From NCBI RefSeq assembly GCF_021513275.1, contig NZ_CP090978.1, positions 1,922,001 through 1,986,000 on the forward strand: 64,000 nucleotides of DNA, in the 5' to 3' direction. Each line of letters begins with the position of its first letter. Position 1 is the stretch's first letter. The position numbers and the translations under genes are program-made. This document shows, in pieces, positions 35,569 to 45,026 of the stretch. The notes beneath the pieces are model-generated. The model was not told the origin of the DNA. It saw only the letters and a program-made list of their open reading frames with translations, and ran no database searches. Origin of the DNA: Paenibacillus hexagrammi (GTDB lineage Bacteria; Bacillota; Bacilli; Paenibacillales; NBRC-103111).

Positions 35569-36474
35569 ATGCAGCAGTTAATTTCTGATTTGAAAGCAGC
35601 AGGAATTACGGAAATTAGAACGAATGAACGGCTGGCTCCGTTTACCACTTGGAAAATTGGAGGACCAGCAGATGTGCTCATTATTCCGCAAGATAAAGAA
35701 CAGATTGCCGCTGCAATTCGAACTTTACAGCAGCATGGCATTCCATGGACTGTTATCGGCCGAGGTTCGAATCTGCTTGTGAGAGATAAAGGCATCCGCG
35801 GAGTTGTCATCAAATTAGGCAGCGCGCTGGAAACGCTCCGTTTTGAAGGCACTACCGTATATGCTGGCGCATCGTATTCGTTCATTAAGCTGTCTATTCT
35901 GGCTGCCAAAGAAGGATTAACCGGACTTGAGTTTGCGGGAGGGATCCCCGGCTCTGTGGGAGGCGCCGTTTACATGAATGCGGGGGCTCATGGATCGGAC
36001 GTGTCACGCATACTCAAGCAGGCTGAAGTCATCCTGGATACAGGGGAATTGGTAAGGATGCAGCTAGAAGATTTGCAGTACGCCTATAGACATTCGGTTC
36101 TTCATACGCTGCCCGGCATTGTAACAGAGGCCGTCTTCGAACTGCAGGAAGGCGACCGCAAAGAAATTGCGGGAGCTATGGCAGCATACCGGGATCGGCG
36201 TCTGCGAACGCAACCGCTGCAATTAGCCTGCGCCGGAAGTGTGTTTCGCAATCCGGCAGGCGGCTTTGCCGCCAAGCTGATTGAAGAAGCGGGACTCAAA
36301 GGCAAGCGAGTCGGAGGCGCGGAAATTTCCATGCTTCATGCCAATTTCATTGTAAATACCGGGAATGCGACAGCCGAGGACGTCCTCACCCTCATTCAAG
36401 AGGTGCAGCAAATCGTACTTGATACGTACGGTATATCGCTGGTGCCTGAAGTTCTGGTGGTGGGTGAGAGGTAA
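35569..36474 (+). CDS. murB: UDP-N-acetylenolpyruvoylglucosamine reductase
   Basis: The protein has 301 residues starting at ATG 35569 behind AAGGAGGTTTCCC. FAD-binding marks are PFTTWKIGGPADVLI (about 24-38), IGRGSNLLVRDKGIRG (about 63-78) and GIPGSVGGAVYMNAGAHG (about 125-142). The catalytic acid region has AGSVFRNP and a late AEISMLHANFIVN. Length marks the type IIa/b short form usual in Firmicutes. It reduces enolpyruvyl-UDP-GlcNAc to UDP-MurNAc with NADPH. murA follows 15 bp downstream. Confidence 0.96.
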   Translation: MQQLISDLKAAGITEIRTNERLAPFTTWKIGGPADVLIIPQDKEQIAAAIRTLQQHGIPWTVIGRGSNLLVRDKGIRGVVIKLGSALETLRFEGTTVYAGASYSFIKLSILAAKEGLTGLEFAGGIPGSVGGAVYMNAGAHGSDVSRILKQAEVILDTGELVRMQLEDLQYAYRHSVLHTLPGIVTEAVFELQEGDRKEIAGAMAAYRDRRLRTQPLQLACAGSVFRNPAGGFAAKLIEEAGLKGKRVGGAEISMLHANFIVNTGNATAEDVLTLIQEVQQIVLDTYGISLVPEVLVVGER

Positions 36475-36489
36475 ATCGGAGGTGGAATT

Positions 36490-37758
36490 TTGGAGAAGCT
36501 CGTTATCGAAGGTGGAAGACCTCTCTCGGGAGCCATCCAGATACACGGCGCTAAAAACGCCGCATTACCTATCTTAGCAGCCAGCATCTTAGCTAGCGGT
36601 ACTCATACGATTACGAATGTTCCGAAATTGCTCGATATCGAAACGATGCTCAAGATTCTCCGCGCACTAGGATGCCGGGCGGAGCAGCAGGACGATACCG
36701 TAACCGTTCTTACATCCACAGCTCATTCCTCTCATATCCCTGAAGATTTGATGGGACAGATGCGTTCCTCCATCTTTCTGATGGGTCCGCTACTAGCCAG
36801 ATTCGGCAGCGTGACCGTGTACCAGCCGGGCGGATGCGCGATTGGCGAGCGCAAAATTGACTTGCATCTCAAAGGCTTGCAAGCACTCGGCGCTCAAATC
36901 GAAGAATCCAATAACATGATCGTTTGTACGGCCGAAACGTTAAAGGGAAGCGAAATTGTGCTTGATTTCCCAAGCGTCGGCGCTACGGAAAACATTATGA
37001 TGGCTGCTGTAATGGCCGAAGGCATAACGACGATTTATAATGCCGCCAGAGAGCCGGAAATTCAGGATTTGCAAAACTTCCTCAATGCTATGGGAGCGGA
37101 TATTATCGGTGCCGGCACCGATGCCATTACGATTCGCGGTGTAACATCGCTGACTCCATGCCATTATCGTATTATTCCAGATCGGATCGTCGCCGGTACG
37201 TTCATGGTCGCGGCTGCCGCGACGCGGGGAAGTATTACGCTGGAAAGAGTGAATCCGGCACACTTGACTTCCGTCATTCATGTCTTGAAGCGCGCAGGTA
37301 TTCAAATAGCTTGCGACGGTGATATAATACATGTAAGCTGTCCGGGAAGACCGAAAGCGGTAGAGCGGATTGTGACATCGCCACATCCGGCCTTTCCGAC
37401 CGACTTGCAGTCTCAAGTCATGGTTCTGCTATCTCTAGCAGATGGACTTAGCGTGATGAAAGAAACGATATTTGAAGGTAGATTTAAGCACGTAGATGAA
37501 TTGTCCCGCATGGGGGCTGACATCCGTGTGGATATGAGCTCCGCCTTTATTCGAGGCGTGCCGAGGCTTTACGGCGCGACAGTAGAGGCGACCGATTTGC
37601 GAGCCGGTGCCGCATTGGTTATTGCCGGTCTGGTTGCGCATGGCACGACGATTGTTGAGCAGATTCATCATATTGATAGAGGATATGATAGAATTGAGAA
37701 TATGCTTACGCGGTTAGGAGCCAACGTGCACCGTCAGGCGCCTGTTCCGAGCGAATAA
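36490..37758 (+). CDS. murA: UDP-N-acetylglucosamine 1-carboxyvinyltransferase
   Basis: The protein has 422 residues starting at TTG 36490, with ATCGGAGGTGG upstream. Marks are GGRPLSGAIQIHGAKNAALPIL (from about residue 7), the active-site Cys in QPGGCAIGERKIDLHL (about 116) and later FPTDLQSQ and FEGRFKHVDEL. The active-site Cys means fosfomycin sensitivity is expected. The enzyme adds enolpyruvate to UDP-GlcNAc. In Bacillus subtilis murAA lies elsewhere; murB-murA adjacency inside dcw is a trait of Paenibacillus and some clostridia. Confidence 0.96.
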   Translation: MEKLVIEGGRPLSGAIQIHGAKNAALPILAASILASGTHTITNVPKLLDIETMLKILRALGCRAEQQDDTVTVLTSTAHSSHIPEDLMGQMRSSIFLMGPLLARFGSVTVYQPGGCAIGERKIDLHLKGLQALGAQIEESNNMIVCTAETLKGSEIVLDFPSVGATENIMMAAVMAEGITTIYNAAREPEIQDLQNFLNAMGADIIGAGTDAITIRGVTSLTPCHYRIIPDRIVAGTFMVAAAATRGSITLERVNPAHLTSVIHVLKRAGIQIACDGDIIHVSCPGRPKAVERIVTSPHPAFPTDLQSQVMVLLSLADGLSVMKETIFEGRFKHVDELSRMGADIRVDMSSAFIRGVPRLYGATVEATDLRAGAALVIAGLVAHGTTIVEQIHHIDRGYDRIENMLTRLGANVHRQAPVPSE

Positions 37759-37910
37759 TGCTTATTGTTACAGCAATCCGCCGATCCCTTCCTGCTTGCA
37801 GGAGGGGATATGCGGTTTCATGCGAGGAGGACGTTTCCTCAAGGTCATCAGCTCCGATAAGCTCGATCCAATACAACGCTGCTTTATCAAACTCTTAGGT
37901 GGTGCCTATC

Positions 37911-38774
37911 TTGCCTGAAGAACGTAAAGTACCTGTTATTCCAAATCCGAGACCTCGATCTCGTTCAAACCGTAAGCTGCTTAGTTTCTTGTTTATTTTC
38001 TTCATCACTGTACTTATCATTCTCTTCTTTCAATCTTCTCTAAGTCGTATTAGTGATATTCAAATCGAGGGTAATGAGCTAATCCCAACTGATTCTATTG
38101 GACAAGCAGCTGGAATTGTTGCGGGAGACCGTTTTTTTGCAACAAGCTCCAGAGCGATTGAACAGAGGATCAAGAAGCTGCCGATGGTGAAGAGCGCCCA
38201 GGTGGTCAAACATTTTCCGGGCAGCATTCATATCCAGGTTCAGGAGTATCCTAAGGTAGCGTTCCAAATTACTGCAGACGGTACGAAAGAGGCCGTTCTG
38301 GCTGACGGAGCGGTTGTCACCTTGAAGGATGGGGCATTTCCGCTCGACAAACCGATTCTGACAGGCTGGTCGGACGATGACCCGAACAAAGCTGCGTTGT
38401 GCAAGGTTTTGGGGGATATCCCCGTTGGCGCCTTGGCCGATATCTCGGAAATCAAGCCTGATCCTTCGGAGTCGTATCCGGATAAGATTAAGCTGTATAC
38501 GCGTTCGGACTTTGAAGTCTATACAACGATCACTTACCTTCCAGAGAAAATTGACAAGCTGCCTGCATATATAGCAAGCTTGGAGGAGGAGAACATTACA
38601 AGCGGCATGATTAGGATGCTTGAAGTCGATGACCATGCTCCGTTTGACACTGAGAACAATCAGAACTCGGGGAAATCCCAAACAGGCGGAGGAAGTACGA
38701 AGGCCGCCGGGGAATCTCCCACTCCCAAAACGACACCACAATCTACCCCTAAGGGAAATACGCGTGATTCCTGA
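37911..38774 (+). CDS. divIB: Cell division protein DivIB/FtsQ
   Basis: The protein has 287 residues. TTAGGTGGTG at 37895-37904 fits TTG 37911 better than GTG 37899. A short cytoplasmic basic part is followed by a membrane helix (LLSFLFIFFITVLIILFFQSSL), then the POTRA domain (ISDIQIEGNELIPTDSIGQAAGI) and the FtsQ beta domain (VVKHFPGSIHIQVQEYPKVAFQI). The last 35 residues are Ser/Thr/Pro-rich. It stabilises FtsL and DivIC at the septum. The 150 bp before it hold a CCTGC/GCAGG hairpin with no T-run. Confidence 0.92.
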   Translation: MPEERKVPVIPNPRPRSRSNRKLLSFLFIFFITVLIILFFQSSLSRISDIQIEGNELIPTDSIGQAAGIVAGDRFFATSSRAIEQRIKKLPMVKSAQVVKHFPGSIHIQVQEYPKVAFQITADGTKEAVLADGAVVTLKDGAFPLDKPILTGWSDDDPNKAALCKVLGDIPVGALADISEIKPDPSESYPDKIKLYTRSDFEVYTTITYLPEKIDKLPAYIASLEEENITSGMIRMLEVDDHAPFDTENNQNSGKSQTGGGSTKAAGESPTPKTTPQSTPKGNTRDS

Positions 38775-39075
38775 CAAAAAACACGCAAAGAGACTACTCA
38801 ATCAATAGAAATAATGTTAAAATTAGTTTTATGGTTACTTTTAGAATCACGCCCAAAAGGTGTTTCTCTACCCTCACAATCCAGCGTGAAACGACGAAGT
38901 ATATGCAATCACAATGCTGTCTGCCAGTTTGAATTACTTGTGAAAAAATGGAATCTTTGCAGAGTAGTAAAAAAAATGTAGAAAAAAGAGGGAATATGGC
39001 AGTTGTGTTGAATAAGTACAAAAGTATGTGTTTTATCTTACATTTATTAGTTAAGTTACAGGAGGTGCCAAGGGA
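38775..39075 (+). promoter_or_regulatory. ftsAZ promoter region with a candidate sigma-H site
   Basis: AGAGGGAAT (38987-38995) and GTTGAATAA (39007-39015), with an 11-base gap, resemble sigma-H elements (RnAGGAwWW and RnnGAAT) with one mismatch in the -35. In Bacillus subtilis ftsAZ has a sigma-H promoter that raises FtsZ at sporulation, so the placement makes sense. The rest of the 300 bp is AT-rich and without a gene. The ribosome binding site of ftsA is GGAGGTG at 39061-39067. Confidence 0.5.
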
Positions 39076-40341
39076 TTGAGCAACAATGACATCATTGTTA
39101 GTTTGGACATCGGTACATCCAAGGTTCGTGCTATTATTGGGGAAGTCGTAAACGGAACCATTAATATAATAGGTGTGGGATCTGCCGATTCTGAAGGTAT
39201 TCGCAAAGGTGCCATCGTCGATATCGATCAAACTGTGAATTCCATTCGCAGTGCGGTTGATCATGCTGAACGAATGGTTGGCGTAGAAATATCTGAAGTT
39301 TACGTGGGAATATCCGGCAATCATATCGCTCTTCAGTCGAGCCACGGAGTTGTGGCTGTTTCTAATGAAGACCGTGAAATCGGGGAAGAGGATATTGAAC
39401 GAGTGATTCAGGCAGCCAGAGTAATCGCCCTACCTCCCGAGCGTGAAATCATTGGTGTTGTACCCAAACAGTACTTAGTTGACGGTCAAGAAGGCATTAA
39501 TGATCCGCGCGGTATGATCGGTGTGCGTCTCGAAGTAGAAGCAACCATTATTACCGGCGCCAAAACAGGGATACATAATTTAGTCCGTGTTGTGGAAAAA
39601 TCGGAACTGAAAGTGGCAGGTCTCATCCTGATGTCGCTTGCATCTGGACAGCTTGCCTTATCCAAGGATGAGAAATCCATTGGAACCGTGCTTGTAGATA
39701 TCGGTGCTGGAGCAACCACCATCGCGATCTTCGAGAATGGAAATCTTGCTGCTACTTCTACGATTTCAATCGGCGGAGAGTTTGTCAGCAATGATATAGC
39801 AATTGGACTTCGTACGCAGCTTGAATATGCGGAAAAAATCAAACTGAAGTACGGATGCGCTTCTGTCGATGACTCCGCTGACGATCAAGTATTCAGAGTA
39901 ACGAGGATCGGAAGCAACGTGGAGAAAGAGTTCTCGCAAGTGGATCTTGCTAATATTATTGAGCCTCGCGTGCAGGAAATCTTCCAACTGATTCGTGCAG
40001 AAGTGCACAGACTTGGTTATTCAGATCCCTCCGGCGGATATGTGCTGACTGGCGGGACCGTATGTATGCCAGGGATGTTAGCCGTCGCACAAGCCGAACT
40101 CGCAACGTCTGTCCGCATTGCAGTACCAGACTTTATCGGTGTACGGGACCCTTCCTTTACCAGTGGTGTAGGGATCATACAGTTCGTTTCCAAGTACATG
40201 AGGAACCGTACGTCGGGATCAGGATTCGCTAAGAAGTTGGTTACGAAGGCGGCAGGCAAAAAATCCTCCAGTACCACCACAACAACGACAAAGCCCGGTT
40301 TTATGGAACGGGTAAAGAATTTTTTTAGCGAGTTTATTTAG
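39076..40341 (+). CDS. ftsA: Cell division protein FtsA
   Basis: The protein has 421 residues starting at TTG 39076 after GGAGGTG. It is actin-like: phosphate-1 loop SLDIGTSKVRAIIG (about 9-22), SHVS/1C domain (about 85-160), phosphate-2 VLVDIGAGATTIAIFENG (about 203) and the adenosine loop SGGYVLTGGTVCMPG. The C-terminus holds a Ser/Thr linker and an amphipathic membrane-targeting helix (GFMERVKNFFSEFI). It tethers FtsZ to the membrane. ftsZ follows 39 bp later in the same operon. Confidence 0.97.
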   Translation: MSNNDIIVSLDIGTSKVRAIIGEVVNGTINIIGVGSADSEGIRKGAIVDIDQTVNSIRSAVDHAERMVGVEISEVYVGISGNHIALQSSHGVVAVSNEDREIGEEDIERVIQAARVIALPPEREIIGVVPKQYLVDGQEGINDPRGMIGVRLEVEATIITGAKTGIHNLVRVVEKSELKVAGLILMSLASGQLALSKDEKSIGTVLVDIGAGATTIAIFENGNLAATSTISIGGEFVSNDIAIGLRTQLEYAEKIKLKYGCASVDDSADDQVFRVTRIGSNVEKEFSQVDLANIIEPRVQEIFQLIRAEVHRLGYSDPSGGYVLTGGTVCMPGMLAVAQAELATSVRIAVPDFIGVRDPSFTSGVGIIQFVSKYMRNRTSGSGFAKKLVTKAAGKKSSSTTTTTTKPGFMERVKNFFSEFI

Positions 40342-40380
40342 GGATGCTAGTGAAAGTATAGTTAGGGGGATAAGGCTCAC

Positions 40381-41502
40381 ATGTTTGAATTCGACATGGA
40401 TATGGACCAGTTGGCTCAAATAAAAGTAATTGGAGTAGGCGGCGGCGGCAGCAACGCTGTGAACCGAATGATTGAAAACGGGCTTCGAGGCGTTGAATTC
40501 ATTACGGTGAATACAGATGCGCAAGCGTTGCACCTAGCCAAATCTGAACACAAGCTGCAAATCGGCGATAAGCTGACTCGAGGACTTGGCGCTGGCGCCA
40601 ACCCGGATGTTGGTAAGAAAGCGGCAGAAGAATCAAGAGAACTGATTCTGAATACGCTTCGCGGCGCAGATATGGTGTTTGTCACCGCAGGAATGGGTGG
40701 CGGAACTGGCACTGGTGCTGCACCGGTTATTGCGGAAATTGCAAAAGAAGTCGGCGCTTTGACCGTTGGTGTAGTTACCCGTCCGTTCACCTTCGAAGGT
40801 CGTAAGCGTTCCCTTCAAGCTGAGCAAGGTATTGCTGCTTTGAAAGAAAAAGTAGATACACTTATTATTATTCCGAACGATCGACTTCTAGAAATCGTAG
40901 ACAAAAAAACACCGATGCTGGAAGCTTTCCGTGAAGCGGATAACGTGCTCCGTCAAGGGGTGCAGGGTATCTCCGACTTGATTGCAATTCCTGGTCTGAT
41001 CAATCTGGACTTCGCTGACGTCAAGACGATCATGACAGAGCGAGGATCTGCATTGATGGGTATCGGTGTAGCAACTGGTGAGAACCGTGCTGCAGAAGCT
41101 GCTAAGAAGGCGATCTCGAGTCCGCTCTTGGAAACATCAATCGAAGGAGCACGAGGTGTGCTCATGAATATTACGGGTGGCGTAAGTCTAAGTCTCTATG
41201 AAGTTAACGAAGCAGCTGATATTGTTGCATCTGCATCCGATATTGAAGTCAATATGATTTTCGGAGCCGTTATTGACGAGAAGCTGAAAGACGAGATTCT
41301 GGTGACGGTTATTGCTACCGGATTCGAGCACAAAGCAGCTCCAACCCACGCGCAAACCAAAAGACCCTCAACCGGGGGAACCTCTGACAGCGGATCGGAT
41401 AATCGGTTGAATAATTTGAGACCGTTTGGCTCTCAGCCTTCTAACGATCAATTGGATATACCAACGTTCCTACGTAACCGAGGACGTAATACCGACAAAT
41501 AA
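40381..41502 (+). CDS. ftsZ: Cell division protein FtsZ
   Basis: The protein has 373 residues starting at ATG 40381; TTAGGGGGATAAGG lies upstream. GTP-binding marks are [14 protein letters not shown] (about 18-31), the tubulin signature [12 protein letters not shown] (about 104-115) and the T7 loop [12 protein letters not shown] flexible linker (Thr/Ser/Asp-rich) separates the C-terminal peptide [12 protein letters not shown], which binds FtsA, SepF and other partners. It polymerises into the Z ring. A terminator follows 20 bp later. Confidence 0.98.
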   Translation: MFEFDMDMDQLAQIKVIGVGGGGSNAVNRMIENGLRGVEFITVNTDAQALHLAKSEHKLQIGDKLTRGLGAGANPDVGKKAAEESRELILNTLRGADMVFVTAGMGGGTGTGAAPVIAEIAKEVGALTVGVVTRPFTFEGRKRSLQAEQGIAALKEKVDTLIIIPNDRLLEIVDKKTPMLEAFREADNVLRQGVQGISDLIAIPGLINLDFADVKTIMTERGSALMGIGVATGENRAAEAAKKAISSPLLETSIEGARGVLMNITGGVSLSLYEVNEAADIVASASDIEVNMIFGAVIDEKLKDEILVTVIATGFEHKAAPTHAQTKRPSTGGTSDSGSDNRLNNLRPFGSQPSNDQLDIPTFLRNRGRNTDK

Positions 41503-41520
41503 TTACATGAGGCATACCAA

Positions 41521-41562
41521 AGAACCGAAGCTGTGCAGATGCACAAAGCTTCGGTTTTTTGC
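41521..41562 (+). terminator. Terminator after ftsZ
   Basis: AACCGAAGCT (41523-41532) pairs with AGCTTCGGTT (41547-41556) around a loop that has its own GTGCA/TGCAC pairing, followed by T6. It ends the dcw operon. Confidence 0.9.
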
Positions 41563-41727
41563 TGTATGCAGGTTATTTCTAGCCTGCAGCTGGCAGCGTC
41601 AAATGACAAAAAAAGTTGCTGTCAACTAGCAAGTTTAGACAGACTTTGAAATATGATTACTATATACTGGTCTAGAACCTTAGAGGATACCTGTGTGAAA
41701 TGCATTCGTCTGGGAGGTGAGGCGGTC

Positions 41728-42650
41728 ATTGTTGTTTATGCGGATCTCATTTTCCTCTTAAACTTTTTTATGGATGCAGCTATGCTGATTGTAACAGCCA
41801 AATCTCGTAAAATGGCTTTTAAATGGTGGAGAATCGCGCTCTCCGCCAGCATTGGCGCTTCCTATGTCGTACTGATGTTCGTTCCCGATCTCTCCGTGCT
41901 TTTTACATTTTCTGTGAAATGTATGTTTTGTGTCGGTATGATTATGACAGCTTTTGGATTTGGAAGCTTACAAAATTTTTTAAGGAATACGGGTTCCTTT
42001 CTATTGGTCAATTTTGCTGTAGCGGGCGGTATCTTTGGGATTCATTATATATTGTCTTCTTCGTCCGAAGTTATGGATGGCTTGTTATTTACGCATGCAG
42101 GAGGCGTTGCTTTCCGAATCCAAATGAGCAGCTTGGCTGTAATCTTGATTTTGGCTGTGATCATGGTGTGGTGGTATCGTACCGTATTCAGCAGTACCAA
42201 ACAACGAGAAGAGCTAACAACGTTTCTAGCAGACGTAACGATCTATGTTGGTGACTTTACGGCCTCTTGCAGAGGTTTGATCGATACGGGCAATCAGCTG
42301 TACGATCCTCTGACCAGAACTCCTGTCATGGTTATGGAAGTATCGGAGTGGGGGAGGTGCTACCTGAGGAATGGCTGAAGCGGATTCGTTCTGCAGATGT
42401 AGACCAGATTATTAGCGGTTTGGGAAGCGAGGAATTCATTTGGCAGGATCGACTGCGTCTGGTGCCATATCGGGGGGTAAACCGCAACACACAATTCATG
42501 CTGGCCATTAAGCCTGATAAGGTGGTGATACATCATAACGACAAGCATATCGAAGCCTCTAAGGTGTTAATCGGTTTGGATGGAGGCAAGCTTTGCAGCG
42601 ACGGATCGTATCAGGCGATCATCCATCCCACACTTGTTGCAGCCGGGTAA
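41728..42650 (+). CDS. spoIIGA: Sporulation sigma-E factor processing peptidase SpoIIGA, frameshifted
   Basis: Two frames (open from 41653 to 42378, then to 42650) join into about 307 residues. Five membrane helices fill residues 1-150. The aspartic-protease motif CRGLIDTGNQLYDPLTRTPV lies at about residue 180-199. The break is at G5 42350-42354; with G6 the text reads Trp-Gly-Glu-Val-Leu-Pro-Glu-Glu. No ATG, GTG or TTG is well placed: GGGAGGTGAGG (41712-41722) points to ATT 41728 (Ile-Val-Val-Tyr-Ala-Asp), matching where the Bacillus protein begins; GTG 41695 is the nearest ordinary alternative. It cleaves pro-sigma-E in the mother cell, and sigE follows. Confidence 0.88.
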
Positions 42651-42771
42651 TGCCGCATTCATTGACGTTCGTCTGGATAAGTTTGTTACTGCGAATCTTA
42701 CAAGTATGCTTACGATCAGTTTTGCCGGAGTTGCAAGGCTTCTTACGCAAAACTCTTAGGAGGAAACTAAC

Positions 42772-43494
42772 ATGCTCTTGAAGTGGAAATTGCTCTTGCA
42801 AATTGTATATTACAAGATTTTGATGAAGCTTGGCCTCAAAGGCGAGGAAATCTATTACATAGGCGGAAGTGAAGCGCTGCCGCCCCCGTTAACTAGAGAA
42901 GAAGAAGAATATTTGTTGGAAAAATTACCATCCGGGGATGCGGCTGTTCGAGCGATGCTGATTGAACGGAATCTGCGTTTGGTTGTCTATATAGCAAGAA
43001 AATTTGAGAATACGGGTATCAACATTGAAGACCTCGTTTCCATTGGTGCAATCGGCCTCATTAAAGCAGTGAATACATTCGATCCGGAGAAGAAGATTAA
43101 ACTGGCGACCTATGCATCTCGCTGCATTGAGAATGAAATCCTTATGTATTTGCGCAGAAATAGTAAGATTCGGACCGAAGTTTCATTCGATGAGCCGCTC
43201 AATATCGACTGGGATGGCAATGAGCTTTTGCTTTCCGATGTACTGGGGACGGAAAATGATACGATTTACCGCAATATCGAGGAGCAAGTGGACCGGAAGC
43301 TGCTGCATAAAGCACTGGATAAGCTAACGGAACGTGAGCGGATTATTATGGAGCTTCGATTTGGGCTTCAGGATGGCGAGGAGAAGACGCAGAAGGATGT
43401 CGCCGATTTATTAGGTATTTCTCAGTCTTACATATCAAGGCTGGAAAAGCGGATCATTAAACGGCTGCGTAAGGAATTTAATAAAATGGTGTAA
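42772..43494 (+). CDS. sigE: RNA polymerase sporulation sigma factor sigma-E (pro-form)
   Basis: The protein has 240 residues starting at ATG 42772, with TAGGAGGAAAC upstream. The first 27 or so residues form the pro-sequence that anchors pro-sigma-E ([34 protein letters not shown]), with the cleavage region around Glu-Ile-Tyr-Tyr. Region 2 has [37 protein letters not shown] and region 4 has [27 protein letters not shown]. It drives mother-cell genes after SpoIIGA cleavage. It lies 121 bp after spoIIGA and 197 bp before sigG, the usual trio. Confidence 0.97.
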   Translation: MLLKWKLLLQIVYYKILMKLGLKGEEIYYIGGSEALPPPLTREEEEYLLEKLPSGDAAVRAMLIERNLRLVVYIARKFENTGINIEDLVSIGAIGLIKAVNTFDPEKKIKLATYASRCIENEILMYLRRNSKIRTEVSFDEPLNIDWDGNELLLSDVLGTENDTIYRNIEEQVDRKLLHKALDKLTERERIIMELRFGLQDGEEKTQKDVADLLGISQSYISRLEKRIIKRLRKEFNKMV

Positions 43495-43495
43495 A

Positions 43496-43530
43496 GGAAG
43501 AGAGGGCAGCCTCTCTTCTTATTTTTGAAA
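43496..43530 (+). terminator. Terminator after sigE
   Basis: GAAGAGAGG (43497-43505) pairs with CCTCTCTTC (43510-43518) with a short loop, followed by TTATTTTT. It separates sigE from sigG, which has its own forespore promoter in Bacillus. Confidence 0.85.
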
Positions 43531-43690
43531 AAAAATTTTTTGTCGGCAAAATGAAATTTTAATCAGCAGTGGCAAGTGGGAGCGAGTCGTATCTAGTTTG
43601 TCAAGTAGCTGATCGACGGACTATGGAAGAATAAATCGACCGCCCTCGGGGATAATTAACATTAATGTTTCTCCTTGGGAGGTAATCACG

Positions 43691-44473
43691 GTGACCCGAA
43701 ATAAAGTCGAGATATGTGGTGTTGATACCGCCAAACTGCCTGTTTTGAGTAATGTGGAAATGCGGGAGCTCTTCGCTGAGCTGCAGACGAAACAGGAACG
43801 CACGGCAAGAGAGAAATTAGTGAACGGGAACCTCCGATTGGTTCTCAGTGTGATTCAGCGGTTCAATAATCGAGGAGAGTTTGTGGACGACCTCTTCCAG
43901 GTAGGCTGCATCGGATTGATGAAAGCAATCGATAATTTTGATCTCAGCCAAAACGTCAAATTTTCAACGTATGCGGTGCCTATGATTATTGGCGAAATCC
44001 GCCGTTACCTGCGCGATAATAACCCGATCCGCGTTTCGCGGTCGCTTCGGGATATTGCTTACAAAGCTTTGCAGGTTCGAGACAGCTTGACCAATCAGAA
44101 TTCACGCGAACCGACGATCTACGAAATTTCTGAAGCACTTAATGTTCCTAAAGAAGATGTTGTCTTTGCGCTTGATGCTATTCAAGACCCCGTATCGCTG
44201 TTCGAACCGATTTATCACGACGGCGGTGATCCGATCTATGTCATGGATCAAATCAGCGACGAGCGCAACAAAGACATGTCTTGGATTGAAGGGATTGCTC
44301 TTCGAGAAGCCATGCGCAAGCTGAACGCCAGAGAGAAGATGATCCTATCCATGCGCTTTTTTGAAGGCAAAACGCAGATGGAGGTAGCCGACGAAATCGG
44401 CATCTCGCAAGCGCAGGTGTCCAGATTGGAAAAATCAGCGATCTCACAAATGCAAAAACACGTTAAGACCTAA
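43691..44473 (+). CDS. sigG: RNA polymerase sporulation sigma factor sigma-G
   Basis: The protein has 260 residues starting at GTG 43691, with TTGGGAGGTAATC upstream. The N-terminus NKVEICGVDTAKLPVLSN is diagnostic of sigma-G. Region 2 has NLRLVLSVIQRFNNRGEFVDDLFQVGCIGLMKAIDNFDLSQNVKFSTYAVPMIIGEIRRYLRD; region 3 has RVSRSLRDIAYKAL; region 4 has TQMEVADEIGISQAQVSRLEKSAI. It controls late forespore genes. The 196-bp leader has no clear sigma-F or sigma-G site that I can place. A hairpin terminator follows. Confidence 0.97.
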   Translation: MTRNKVEICGVDTAKLPVLSNVEMRELFAELQTKQERTAREKLVNGNLRLVLSVIQRFNNRGEFVDDLFQVGCIGLMKAIDNFDLSQNVKFSTYAVPMIIGEIRRYLRDNNPIRVSRSLRDIAYKALQVRDSLTNQNSREPTIYEISEALNVPKEDVVFALDAIQDPVSLFEPIYHDGGDPIYVMDQISDERNKDMSWIEGIALREAMRKLNAREKMILSMRFFEGKTQMEVADEIGISQAQVSRLEKSAISQMQKHVKT

Positions 44474-44486
44474 CCAACCTACCTAA

Positions 44487-44529
44487 AGATCGGATCGGCC
44501 CCTTGGACGGGCCGTGATGGTCTTTTTTG
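44487..44529 (+). terminator. Terminator after sigG
   Basis: GGATCGGCCC (about 44493-44502) pairs with GGGCCGTGATGGTC imperfectly (GGCCC/GGGCC core), followed by TTTTTT near 44522. Confidence 0.7.
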
Positions 44530-44609
44530 GTTTTTCAGGACATTTTGCCCGATCTCCACATATACTAGTACAAAGTCGAAAAACTTTGCGAACGCGAGGT
44601 GTTGGCCTC

Positions 44610-44909
44610 ATGAAAATATCTGATTTTCAGACAAAAGACGTAATTAATATCGTGGACGGGAAAAAGCTCGGGCAGATCAGCGATTTGGAATTGGATTTAC
44701 GACACGGCCGGATTGAATCGATTGTTGTTCCTAATCAAGGCCGCTTCTTTGGGATATTCGGCACGGCGACGGATGTGATTATCCCATGGAAGCATATCGT
44801 CAAAATCGGGGCTGACGTAGTACTCGTGAAGCTGGAGGATACCCGGCCTTACCGGCAAAACGATGAGAACGAGCAGAGCTACGAATATAACAATCAATTC
44901 CGGGCCTAA
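44610..44909 (+). CDS. ylmC: YlmC/YmxH-family PRC-barrel sporulation protein
   Basis: The protein has 99 residues. I choose ATG 44610, preceded by GCGAGGTG, over the in-frame extension to 44514. A single PRC-barrel domain is present: KISDFQTKDVINIVDGKKLGQISDLELDLRHGRIESIVVP. A polar Gln/Asn tail follows. YlmC/YmxH proteins are conserved next to sigG and sporulation genes, but their biochemistry is unknown. It keeps the Bacillus order sigG-ylmC-pgeF. Confidence 0.9.
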   Translation: MKISDFQTKDVINIVDGKKLGQISDLELDLRHGRIESIVVPNQGRFFGIFGTATDVIIPWKHIVKIGADVVLVKLEDTRPYRQNDENEQSYEYNNQFRA

Positions 44910-45026
44910 GCATGGGCACACGAGCAGAGTGCGATCCGTAATCACGGAAAGCCAAAGCAATGATCGTGTGTCTTTTCATTTTGTGCTAAAGTATAGAAAA
45001 GAATGGATAAGGGAGTGGAAAGAAGC

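Noticed and set aside
38079-38801. 240-residue minus-strand frame opposite divIB
   Set aside because: Composition is Arg/Cys-rich and irregular, typical of an antisense shadow; divIB on the other strand has clear POTRA and membrane features.
41653-41727. N-terminal extension of spoIIGA to ATG 41653
   Set aside because: It would place about 25 residues with Cys and charged groups before the first membrane helix and would ignore the strong ribosome binding site at 41712.
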